Source: a virus. From it: DNA of 20,148 nt. Location of the stretch: IMG/VR virus record IMGVR_UViG_3300028920_000618, positions 1-20,148 of that record; one strand, given 5' to 3'. Made by a program: the position numbers and the translations under genes. Positions 8,665-14,705 of the stretch are shown here, in pieces (position 1 is the stretch's first letter; each line of letters begins with the position of its first letter). The notes under the pieces are model-generated. The model saw only the letters and a list, made by a program, of their open reading frames with translations, was not told the origin of the DNA and searched no databases.

Positions 8665-9203
8665 GCATGACTCCTTGTTTGTGTGTATTCAATCTTACGA
8701 ATATCCAATGTCTTCTTAAGACTATTGTCTGCTTGCATGAGTGTATCTGATATCTTGTGTGTAATCTGAGTGTACGCACGGTACAAATCAAGATTATGTT
8801 TGAGTGTCTTTATTTCTTCTGACGTGTTTTCGACAACAGCCTTGCGTTCCTTAGCAGTTGGAAACTGTTTAGAATCCATCTTTGAACAATGATAATTAAC
8901 CTTTATGTTATACTCACGTTCAACCATATCAACCATGGTTGCCCAGTAGTTCTCCTTGCTTCTAACAAATGATATATGTGCAGCCAATGCCATCTCAAGT
9001 TGATGTAACTCTTCAATATGCATATCAAACAGATGCTTTGGATCAAACCTCATGTAATGTAAAACTTTCTCAATGAGATCATTTTGATCCCAATCATTTG
9101 GGTCTGCAATTACATGAAGTTTCATTTGTCTCTCAGCCTGATTCATAGCTTTAAAGACAGCCTTCTCTTCTTCTGTTAAGACAACTTCTTTATCTTCACT
9201 CAT
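8661..9203 (-). CDS. Helical hypothetical protein of the replication operon
   Basis: I do not recognise this 180-residue protein. It is acidic-basic mixed and mainly helical, with heptad-like stretches (EELHQLEMALAAHISFVRSK and ENTSEEIKTLKHNLDLYRAY) that suggest coiled coil. There is no signal peptide or membrane segment. I choose ATG at 9203-9201 over an upstream in-frame ATG at 9221 because GGAG lies seven bases before it. It sits between a small nuclease (8-base overlap) and the helicase (4-base overlap), so an accessory role in helicase loading or recombination mediation is possible, but this is inferred from position alone. Confidence 0.7.
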   Translation of the reverse strand: MSEDKEVVLTEEEKAVFKAMNQAERQMKLHVIADPNDWDQNDLIEKVLHYMRFDPKHLFDMHIEELHQLEMALAAHISFVRSKENYWATMVDMVEREYNIKVNYHCSKMDSKQFPTAKERKAVVENTSEEIKTLKHNLDLYRAYTQITHKISDTLMQADNSLKKTLDIRKIEYTQTRSHA

Positions 9204-9609
9204 CTTCATTCTCCATAGCATCAGCGATTGCTTTATCTATGTATTGATACAGCAAATCTTTGTTATAATCTTCATGGTATGGTAGCTCGACCATTATGTA
9301 ACCATTACTTTTACACCAGTCTCTCTTGAGTTGGTCATTCTGTTTCTGTCTTTCAAAACCACCATCCTGATGGTAGAAACCTACCTTCTCAAAATGTTGT
9401 CTACCTTGACATTCAATATACATATCAAGTTCACGTACAACGAAGTCAAAATACAAAGTACGTTGACGCATGCCTTCTGGTTTTACCTTTACTGGCATCT
9501 CCTGTTGGATGATATTGTAAGGATAAATTTCCCTCAACAACTTGTTGATTGTTTTGTGCAGTTTTGAGGCATTACCTCTTGTGCTAACATTGATATTAGC
9601 TTTCGACAC
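9196..9609 (-). CDS. Vsr-like / PD-(D/E)XK small endonuclease
   Basis: The 137-residue protein has the pattern of the Vsr-like endonuclease superfamily: D55 in LYFDFVV, E66 in DMYIECQGRQHF with Q71 and H72, then the QKQNDQLKRDWCKSNGY segment with D92 and K95, and a final strand VELPYHED. Relatives include very-short-patch repair enzymes, phage recombination endonucleases and the EDxHD homing enzyme I-Bth0305I, which is associated with a phage recA gene. Here it lies directly downstream of recA with abutting start and stop. It may be a free-standing homing enzyme or a recombination nuclease; the sequence does not decide between them. No intron is seen in recA. Confidence 0.75.
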   Translation of the reverse strand: MSKANINVSTRGNASKLHKTINKLLREIYPYNIIQQEMPVKVKPEGMRQRTLYFDFVVRELDMYIECQGRQHFEKVGFYHQDGGFERQKQNDQLKRDWCKSNGYIMVELPYHEDYNKDLLYQYIDKAIADAMENEDE

Positions 9610-10721
9610 TAGAACTCACCGTCTGCTTTCTTTTCTATTTCAGCTTCCTCTGCCTCTGCCCTGTCGTTGAATGTAGCCTTCAATACCTTTGCAACTATGT
9701 CTTCCATTATTTCTTTATTCTCCTCTAAGAAAACACAAGTGTTCGCTCTACCTTGTCCGATTTGAGTATCCCCGTAGCTGTACCAAGCACCAGACTTTGA
9801 CACTATACCAGACTCTACGCCTATGTCAAGTATTTCTCCAGCTTTATTGTAACCTTTTCCCCATACCATTTCGATCTCTGTTTCTTTGTATGGTGGGAAC
9901 ACCTTGTTTTTGACTGTTTTAATCTTACATTTTTGACCAATCTTAACATCACTCATGGTAACGTCACCAGTCCTTGAGATTCTTAATCTGATCGAAGAGT
10001 AGTATTTCAGTGCCCTACCACCTGGTGTAGTCTCAGGTGAGCCAAACATTACACCAATCTTCTCACGAATCTGATTGGTAAACACAACAATAGTATCTGT
10101 CTGACTAACAATGCCAGCAAGTTTACGCATTGCCTGTGACATAAGACGTGCCATGAGACCAACATGGTTCTGTCCCATTTCACCCTCTAATTCTGCTTTG
10201 GGAACTAATGATGCTACCGAGTCTACAACGATAACCTTAAGGTCACCAGTACGAATAAGCACCTCAAGTTCATTCAATGCTTCCTCTGCGTGTCCAGGCT
10301 GAGATATGATAAGGTTATCTACGTCCACACCAAGGTCAGTTGCATATTCTCTGTGCCATGCATGCTCCATGTCAATAAACGCTGCCCAATGACCAGCCTT
10401 CTGTGCTTCTGCAACCAAAAGATTACAAAGTGTTGTCTTGCCTGATGATTCTGGTCCCATAACCTCCACTATACGTCCATGAGGGAAACCAGAGTCCCAA
10501 CCATCAACCTTATCTCCTTTGGTGTTAAATCGTGGCGTTACAGGTCCAAGAATCATATCCAAAGCAAGAGAACCTGAAGATACCTGTCCGTTTATATCAT
10601 ACGAGTTTGGATCTCTGCCAAGCTGAACGATTGAACCCTTACCGTACTGCTTGTCTAATTGCTTCATTGTCATATCAAGATTCTTTGGTAGATCCCTGAT
10701 GTTTTTATTTTTCTTAGTCAT
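9609..10721 (-). CDS. recA: RecA recombinase
   Basis: This 370-residue protein matches RecA over its length. It has the N-terminal QYGKGSIVQLG, Walker A GPESSGKT at 89-96, VIVVDSVASLVPKAELEGEM, and the L2-loop region (TNQIREKIGVMFGSPETTPG). An insertion of about 17 residues (near 60-77, TPRFNTKGDKVDGWDSG) precedes the Walker A strand and is not in bacterial RecA. EHAWHREYA replaces the usual EHALDPxYA. It forms filaments on single-stranded DNA for strand exchange, and in phages it supports recombination-dependent replication and repair. It is the second gene of the operon, 8 bases after the initiator gene, and its stop overlaps the next start. Confidence 0.97.
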   Translation of the reverse strand: MTKKNKNIRDLPKNLDMTMKQLDKQYGKGSIVQLGRDPNSYDINGQVSSGSLALDMILGPVTPRFNTKGDKVDGWDSGFPHGRIVEVMGPESSGKTTLCNLLVAEAQKAGHWAAFIDMEHAWHREYATDLGVDVDNLIISQPGHAEEALNELEVLIRTGDLKVIVVDSVASLVPKAELEGEMGQNHVGLMARLMSQAMRKLAGIVSQTDTIVVFTNQIREKIGVMFGSPETTPGGRALKYYSSIRLRISRTGDVTMSDVKIGQKCKIKTVKNKVFPPYKETEIEMVWGKGYNKAGEILDIGVESGIVSKSGAWYSYGDTQIGQGRANTCVFLEENKEIMEDIVAKVLKATFNDRAEAEEAEIEKKADGEF

Positions 10722-10729
10722 ATTTCCTC

Positions 10730-11836
10730 CTAAATTTTGAATCCTCTTTTGTTCTCTACTTCTTTTAAATCATTTTCTCTATTAGCACCGACATTTTCTT
10801 CTTGTTGTTTTTGTACACGTATCGTATTAAGCATGGTAAGGGTCCAGTCTGTTGTGAATGCACCAAGTGTCATTTGAATATCCTTACCACGGTTCATCTC
10901 AATTATTCTCTGTTTTTCTGCACAGAAGATCATCATTAGCTCCTTTAATACCTCAGGCTTGTGATTTCTCAGGATGTTTTTGATAGTTTTCCCTTCTCTT
11001 GCCCAATTTGATGGTAATTGAAGGATACCGTCACGACTAGCTCTGAGTATGCAAAAATACTTCAAAAAGTCGTCTGCTTTCCAGTTTTCTACTGGTTTTT
11101 TAGATAACTCCTTGAAACCAAGGTACTTATGAAAGTTTTCTATGTTATCGCAAGCATCTTGGCTGGAAATGATCTCACTTTTCCCACTTTTTTCCTTCTC
11201 TTTTTTCTCAATCTCTATCTTCCCCTCTATAGAGATATGTTTGTATGTAACATTACGTACATGTTTGTTATGTTTGTTATATGTTTGTTTATAAGAGAGA
11301 GCCTTTTCATCTTCTTCCATGCTCTGGTGACGACCTTGGTCGTCATTATAAGTCTCTTTGTTACTACAACTTGCGTCCACTGCACCGCAGTGCGAATTTG
11401 ATACTACGGTGTCACCGCAGTTATCTTCACCGCAGTCGGTTTTTGATACTGCGGTTGATTCACTATTTTCACATTTGAAATTATCTGTTATATACATAAC
11501 AGTACCAGTAAATTTACCACCATCACGCTCTGTCTCAGTGGTATATATGATACCAAGATCTTCCATCTGCTTAAGGGCTGGTAATAACCAAACTCTTGAC
11601 AGACCAGAATATTTTGATATGGTTTTAGTGTAGTTCTTTATTGGAGCGTTGCCAAACTCGGCATGCAGTTCTGATATTGTAAGGTATAGGTTGCGGTACT
11701 TTGTAAGTTCAGCACCTTTGAATTGTTCTCTTAGATTGCTTAGGGTTTCTCTACTTTGCCAGCAGAATGGTGTGTTTCTTTTTACATTTATAGAGTCCAC
11801 AAAACCTCGCTCACATACATAAAAGATCTCGCTCAA
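10730..11836 (-). CDS. Replication initiator / helicase-loader-like protein (TTG start)
   Basis: First gene of the leftward operon, 368 residues. Residues 40-115 look like a winged helix (ISELHAEFG, ISKYSGLSRVWLLPALKQMEDLGII), as in phage replication-origin binding proteins. Residues 120-230 are low-complexity linker, and residues 235-350 form a helical C-terminal domain (FHKYLGFKELSKK, FCILRASRDG, IKNILRNHKPEV) of DnaD/loader type. The longest frame starts at TTG 11836-11834, about 12 bases from the predicted transcript start; GTG at 11800-11798 after GCGAGG is an alternative. The linker is encoded by a repeat array, as in lambda O, whose gene contains the origin. Family is inferred from domain order. 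Confidence 0.7.
   Translation of the reverse strand: MSEIFYVCERGFVDSINVKRNTPFCWQSRETLSNLREQFKGAELTKYRNLYLTISELHAEFGNAPIKNYTKTISKYSGLSRVWLLPALKQMEDLGIIYTTETERDGGKFTGTVMYITDNFKCENSESTAVSKTDCGEDNCGDTVVSNSHCGAVDASCSNKETYNDDQGRHQSMEEDEKALSYKQTYNKHNKHVRNVTYKHISIEGKIEIEKKEKEKSGKSEIISSQDACDNIENFHKYLGFKELSKKPVENWKADDFLKYFCILRASRDGILQLPSNWAREGKTIKNILRNHKPEVLKELMMIFCAEKQRIIEMNRGKDIQMTLGAFTTDWTLTMLNTIRVQKQQEENVGANRENDLKEVENKRGFKI
11237..11288. repeat. AT-rich direct repeats inside the initiator gene
   Basis: Four copies of ATGTTTGT (ACAAACAT on the coding strand) start at 11237, 11261, 11270 and 11281. They encode the KHNKHVRN part of the linker. They lie about 100 bases from the GC-richer iteron array and could form the unwinding side of an origin. 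Confidence 0.6.
11383..11455. repeat. Iteron-like array in the initiator gene (candidate origin)
   Basis: CACCGCAGT occurs exactly at 11383, 11413 and 11428. TTTGATACTACGGT at 11397 and TTTGATACTGCGGT at 11442 are a second repeat, whose end ACTGCGGT is the inverse of ACCGCAGT. So five sites sit in 73 bases in both orientations. The encoded protein region is a Cys/Asp/Ser linker with no domain character, so the repetition is better explained by a DNA-level function such as initiator binding. This copies the lambda O arrangement. Confidence 0.6.
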
Positions 11837-11846
11837 ATTCCGAGTG

Positions 11847-11869
11847 CAGACGAAATTGTACAGACGAAA
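11847..11869. promoter_or_regulatory. Direct repeats around the -10 box (candidate operator)
   Basis: CAGACGAAA occurs at 11847-11855 and 11861-11869, 14 bases apart, with the -10 hexamer of the leftward promoter between them. A regulator bound here would block the promoter. The binding protein is unknown. Confidence 0.45.
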
Positions 11870-11883
11870 CGGGATTAAGTCAA
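11855..11883 (-). promoter_or_regulatory. Promoter of the leftward replication operon
   Basis: On the minus strand TTGACT (11883-11878) and TACAAT (11860-11855) are separated by 17 bases, a good sigma70 promoter. Transcription should begin near 11848, leaving a very short leader before the initiator start. Confidence 0.75.
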
Positions 11884-11902
11884 CAACTTTTTCAAATAAA
11901 TG

Positions 11903-11930
11903 TTTGCATCCAAACCAAAAAGGGTATAAT
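11903..11930 (+). promoter_or_regulatory. Promoter of the tmRNA gene
   Basis: TTTGCA (11903-11908), 16 bases, then TATAAT (11925-11930). The predicted start near 11937 leaves a short 5' leader of about 14 bases for RNase P to remove before mature tmRNA at 11951. The -35 box is weak. Confidence 0.6.
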
Positions 11931-11950
11931 TTAGATGGAACCGAAATAAC

Positions 11951-12292
11951 GGGGACGAATTAGGATCGACTGGATCATTGAAAAACAAGGTTGCATTCCG
12001 TGGTTGTCGGATGGCCACGTAAAACCCCGACAAAACAATAACTGCAAACGCAGAACTAAAAATGGCTGCTTAAAATAGCAACCCCCGAAAGTGGTAGAGG
12101 TCACGGTAACCATGAGTAAGGACAACAACAGTGACTGACACTGTGGAAAGACACGGTGACTGCGACAAAGTCGTTGACTGCTTTGGAAAGACAAGCAAAG
12201 GTTGTTGGATGAACCTATCGCCAACTATGAATGTATAAGCCTGTTTGGACTGATTGCAGGACGAGGAGTGCAATTCTCCTCCGTCTCCACCA
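11951..12292 (+). ncRNA. ssrA: Transfer-messenger RNA (tmRNA)
   Basis: The 342-base gene begins GGGGACG and ends CGTCTCC-A-CCA; these ends pair as a 7-bp acceptor stem with one G-U. A T-arm with loop TGCAATT precedes the 3' strand. The tag frame starts at resume codon GCA 12044 and ends TAA at 12071-12073, encoding ANAELKMAA after the Ala carried by tmRNA itself; the terminal Ala-Ala is the usual protease signal. GC-rich pseudoknot-like segments follow the tag (for example GACAACAACAGTGACTG and its near repeats to 12200). Its job is to rescue stalled ribosomes and tag the unfinished protein. A phage copy may favour rescue during infection or change the tag. No G3-U70-only variant is seen, but G3-T70 is present, the AlaRS determinant. 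Confidence 0.95.
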
Positions 12293-12295
12293 TAT

Positions 12296-12317
12296 AAAGG
12301 AGGTAAGCATGTTGTAA
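12296..12317 (+). other. Two-codon minigene-like site (ATG-TTG-TAA)
   Basis: AAAGGAGG (12296-12303), five bases, then ATG-TTG-TAA (12309-12317). The Shine-Dalgarno is stronger than that of most genes here, yet the frame encodes only Met-Leu. It lies four bases beyond the tmRNA 3' end and just before the next gene's own Shine-Dalgarno. It resembles lambda bar minigenes, which cause peptidyl-tRNA drop-off. Confidence 0.4.
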
Positions 12318-12341
12318 GTATTTTAAAAGGAGACTTATAAC

Positions 12342-12623
12342 ATGAGTAGATCTAGAAGGAAAACACCTATCGGTAGTTGGTGTGGTTCTGCAAGCGAGAA
12401 AGATGACAAGCGTATTTGCAATCGCAAACTACGTCACACAAACAAAATCAAACTCAATCACTATGAGGATGATACCATCTTTATGATACAGGATGAATCC
12501 CTATCAGCATGGGATATGAATAAGGATGGTAAGATGTATTTCGGTGATATGAAGAATGACCCTACCGTGCTTTGGGATGGAACAACATGGCACGATGAAT
12601 ACATCAAGCTGATGAGAAAGTAG
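12342..12623 (+). CDS. Small basic hypothetical protein with EF-hand-like loop
   Basis: This 93-residue protein begins with a strongly basic stretch (MSRSRRKTPIGSW) followed by a basic RICNRKLRHTNKIKL region, which suggests nucleic-acid or ribosome contact. Residues 58-69 (DMNKDGKMYFGD) match an EF-hand calcium loop: Asp/Asn/Asp at positions 1, 3 and 5, Gly at 6, a hydrophobic residue at 8, and Asp instead of Glu at 12. AAAAGGAG lies nine bases before the ATG. It is the first full gene after the tmRNA, and its stop codon touches the next promoter. I do not know its function. The calcium loop is a pattern match only. Confidence 0.75.
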   Translation: MSRSRRKTPIGSWCGSASEKDDKRICNRKLRHTNKIKLNHYEDDTIFMIQDESLSAWDMNKDGKMYFGDMKNDPTVLWDGTTWHDEYIKLMRK

Positions 12624-12651
12624 TTGACACATTAGTATAGTTCTGTATAAT
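12624..12651 (+). promoter_or_regulatory. Consensus sigma70 promoter before the structured leader
   Basis: TTGACA (12624-12629), 16 bases, TATAAT (12646-12651): both hexamers are perfect. Transcription should begin near G12658, exactly at the 5' strand of the first RNA stem. It starts directly after the preceding stop codon. Confidence 0.85.
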
Positions 12652-12657
12652 CAAGAT

Positions 12658-12829
12658 GCTACACAAAGTAGGGGCGAGTTCCCGAAACGGTAGCTATGGA
12701 TGCACGACAGCTTGCTGAGTGCCGCTGTCCTATCCGAGATATAGATTAGAAGTACTATAATATGGTTTAGTATGAAACAGGGTGTCGTGTACTAAGAGTG
12801 CACGACATCCACCTTATTGAGAGGAAAAT
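12658..12829 (+). ncRNA. Structured leader RNA with competing pairings
   Basis: A 172-base untranslated stretch folds well on paper. GCTAC (12658-12662) pairs with GTAGC (12690-12694) around a small GGG/CCC hairpin. GGAT (12698-12701) pairs with ATCC (12732-12735) and encloses GACAGC/GCTGTC (12706-12711, 12724-12729). A 10-bp hairpin (12780-12789 with 12801-12810) precedes the Shine-Dalgarno GAGAGG at 12819. CACGACA occurs both at 12703 and at 12801, and each can pair with TGTCGTG at 12783-12789, so two folds exclude one another. There is no T-run, so control of translation or a stable small RNA is more likely than termination. No known riboswitch class was recognised. Confidence 0.55.
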
Positions 12830-13027
12830 ATGGGCGTAGAATTAAAAGAGATAAGCGATAAAGACAGGGATGGGTACAAAATAAAATACATGCATCAGAC
12901 AGATAACATCTGTCCTGGGTGTAATACAAATAAATTAGAACACGGTGTTCTAGTTCATGATGATAAAATAATGGATAAGGTTTACACGTGTGTTTGTGGA
13001 AAGTACTACAGGCGTTATGATAGCTAA
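12830..13027 (+). CDS. Zinc-ribbon small protein
   Basis: This 65-residue protein has two cysteine pairs, C28-x2-C31 (CPGC) and C54-x1-C56 (CVC), consistent with a single zinc ribbon. Between them HGVLVHDDKIMDKVYT gives beta-strand character. The tail KYYRRYDS is basic and aromatic. GAGAGG is five bases before the ATG, after the structured leader, so the leader probably controls this gene. It overlaps the next gene by 11 bases. Zinc ribbons of this size commonly bind nucleic acid or a protein partner; nothing more specific can be said. Confidence 0.75.
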   Translation: MGVELKEISDKDRDGYKIKYMHQTDNICPGCNTNKLEHGVLVHDDKIMDKVYTCVCGKYYRRYDS

Positions 13028-13388
13028 CGCTAGTATAATCGACATATATTTCTATTCTGTATACGTAATAACACTACTCGTTTGCTTCTATTTATTATAC
13101 AGAAACTACAAATATAGAAAAGACATGGGTTTCTTTGTACATACCATCAAGCGATTAACAAAGAGCCAGATCATAGCAGAATTTGAACACTACAAACAGA
13201 GAGTTATGATCCATTCCGTATTAAGACACATTGGTGTGGATCAGAACGGCTGTATATCTCTTGAAAGAAAGATAGCAACCAAAGCAGCAGACAAAATCAA
13301 CGAGAAGTATGGCAAGACCCTTATAGAGGTTGACTATGGCATCAACACAGATGGTGAAGTAGACCAGTTCATAAAAATTCACATTTAA
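13017..13388 (+). CDS. Small membrane-anchored hypothetical protein
   Basis: A 123-residue protein with one hydrophobic segment at residues 7-28 (IIDIYFYSVYVITLLVCFYLLY) followed by a basic RNYKYRKD, so the N-terminus is probably outside and the body cytoplasmic. The body is helical with no recognised domain (TKSQIIAEFEHYKQRV, KATKAADKINEKYG-like). I choose ATG 13017 inside the end of the zinc-ribbon gene, with AGG five bases before it, rather than the longer frame from 12990. It is probably co-translated with the zinc-ribbon gene. Function unknown; membrane topology is a prediction. Confidence 0.7.
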   Translation: MIANASIIDIYFYSVYVITLLVCFYLLYRNYKYRKDMGFFVHTIKRLTKSQIIAEFEHYKQRVMIHSVLRHIGVDQNGCISLERKIATKAADKINEKYGKTLIEVDYGINTDGEVDQFIKIHI

Positions 13389-13389
13389 C

Positions 13390-13417
13390 TTGACGAACTG
13401 GTATAGATCTATATAAT
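13390..13417 (+). promoter_or_regulatory. Promoter before the Met tRNA and nuclease genes
   Basis: TTGACG (13390-13395), 16 bases, TATAAT (13412-13417), directly after the membrane-protein stop codon. A second TATAAT at 13448 has no good -35 box. Confidence 0.7.
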
Positions 13418-13463
13418 TTTTTTGTTATAACTATTGTTTTAAGAGGATATAATATAGAAAGAT

Positions 13464-13538
13464 TGCGGGTGGCGAGGCTGGGCCTCGATTGGTCTCATAA
13501 GCCATTGATTGCAGGTTCGATTCCTGTGCCCGCTACCA
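13464..13538 (+). tRNA. tRNA-Met(CAU), initiator-like 1-72 mismatch
   Basis: Anticodon loop CTCATAA with CAT. D-stem CGAG/CTCG, T-arm loop TTCGATT, encoded CCA preceded by A73. Acceptor pairs 2-7 are GCGGGT/GCCCGC while 1-72 is T-T, unpaired. An unpaired 1-72 is the initiator hallmark, but the three G-C pairs of initiator anticodon stems are not complete. An alternative register pairs G65 onward as 7 bp but loses the CCA. Confidence 0.85.
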
Positions 13539-13547
13539 TATTTGAAA

Positions 13548-14108
13548 ATGAGTAATTACGCTTATCGCAAGGAAGAAGGCAGGACCGACCAGGAATTCAA
13601 GGAAGCATTGGAAAGGTGGGAGTCTGTGGAAATTCCTTGGGCAAAAGTTTTAGCACATCAATTCATCGGTCAGGACATCAAAATAGAAAAAATAATAGAC
13701 AAGAACCATAAGCAAAGAGGGAAAGTATTACAAGGCAATGTTCAAGCAGAGCCAGATTTGGTTTTTATAATAGACGGGGAGCAATACCCTGTAGAACTAA
13801 AGACAGCATATTCATACAACTTCTTTAGTATAAAAGTACACTCGCTAGAGTCAGCAATAAAAAGAGAAGCAAGAATCATTCTTGTTAACGAAAGCAGATG
13901 GGTACAAATACTTAGCGATGGTATGAAATTCCTTCTTGATAATTTCCCACATGAGATATACGAAAAATTCTCACCCAAACCAGCAATAAGGGTGCACATG
14001 AACCAAGAAAGAACATTAGCAAAAGACAAGATTATACATATAAAGAAATGGAATAAGAATGCCAAAGCAAAGATAGAGGAGTTCAGGCATTACCTGTTTA
14101 AGAAATGA
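13548..14108 (+). CDS. PD-(D/E)XK nuclease-like protein
   Basis: This 186-residue protein contains a textbook PD-(D/E)XK motif: P69-D70 (AEPDLVFIID), then E83-L-K85 (YPVELKTAYSY), giving PD-x12-ExK. A conserved-looking helix precedes it. The C-terminus is lysine-rich (KKWNKNAKAKIEEF). The start at 13548 follows the tRNA-Met gene by nine bases with no clear Shine-Dalgarno; longer frames would start inside the tRNA and are rejected. The stop overlaps the phosphoesterase start as ATGA. It should cut DNA, but the target (host DNA, recombination intermediates or a homing site) is unknown. Confidence 0.75.
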   Translation: MSNYAYRKEEGRTDQEFKEALERWESVEIPWAKVLAHQFIGQDIKIEKIIDKNHKQRGKVLQGNVQAEPDLVFIIDGEQYPVELKTAYSYNFFSIKVHSLESAIKREARIILVNESRWVQILSDGMKFLLDNFPHEIYEKFSPKPAIRVHMNQERTLAKDKIIHIKKWNKNAKAKIEEFRHYLFKK

Positions 14109-14698
14109 TATTCATAGGTGACGTTCATGGCAAGTGGGGTAAGTACCACGAAATAATAAACTCAACCAAAGAAGAAACCCTACAGGTTGGAGATATGGGT
14201 ATCTTCTCTTACTGGGATGTTCAGTACAAATTCAAACCAGGGGACAATGATTATTTTATAAGGGGTAATCATGATAACCCAGACTTTTGTTTAGCACACC
14301 CACAGCATTTAGGAGACTTTGGCTATTTAAATGACAACAGCCTATTCTTCGTTGCTGGGGCTTGGAGCATAGATTGGGAACACAGAACACCAGAGGTAGA
14401 CTGGTGGAAGCATGAAGAACTATACGCTGACGAACTAGCCCTTGCCTACTTGCTCTACAAAGAAAAGAAGCCAAAGATCATGGTTACACATGATGTACCA
14501 GCTACACTGTACCATGAATTCTTTTCATACCTACCAGAGCAACAGACAAGGACCACTCATTATCTCGACAAGATGTGGAGAGAACACATGCCAGAACTGT
14601 GGGTGTTTGGTCACCATCACAAGAGCATACGACAACAAGTAGAAGACTGTCTTTTTGTTGGTTTGGGTGAGCTTGAAATATTTAGGTATGACTTATAG
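14105..14698 (+). CDS. Calcineurin-like metallophosphoesterase
   Basis: This 197-residue protein carries all metal-binding motifs of the family in order: GDVHG at 5-9, GD-M-G near 29-32, GNHD at 54-57, THDVP near 127, and GHHH near 168. It should hold two metal ions and cleave phosphomonoester or phosphodiester bonds. Length matches small phage and bacterial Ser/Thr phosphatase or nucleotide-diesterase types. It overlaps the nuclease upstream by four bases (ATGA), so the two are coupled. Possible substrates are phosphoproteins, nucleotide second messengers or RNA ends; the last would fit the tRNA-rich setting but is only inference. Confidence 0.9.
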   Translation: MIFIGDVHGKWGKYHEIINSTKEETLQVGDMGIFSYWDVQYKFKPGDNDYFIRGNHDNPDFCLAHPQHLGDFGYLNDNSLFFVAGAWSIDWEHRTPEVDWWKHEELYADELALAYLLYKEKKPKIMVTHDVPATLYHEFFSYLPEQQTRTTHYLDKMWREHMPELWVFGHHHKSIRQQVEDCLFVGLGELEIFRYDL

Positions 14699-14705
14699 GA
14701 TATGT

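Noticed and set aside
9609-10721. Intron or intein in recA
   Set aside because: The frame is continuous and all RecA motifs are in place; the extra 17 residues are too short for either.
11237-11455. CRISPR-like repeats
   Set aside because: Repeats are only 8-14 bases, irregularly spaced and inside a coding frame.
11931-12273. Open frames on the minus strand across the tmRNA
   Set aside because: They are antisense to a clear tmRNA with paired ends and tag frame, and have no ribosome binding site or domain.
12604-12694. Hammerhead ribozyme (CTGATGAG and CGAAAC present)
   Set aside because: The two core pieces are about 70 bases apart and the promoter lies between them; the three stems cannot form.
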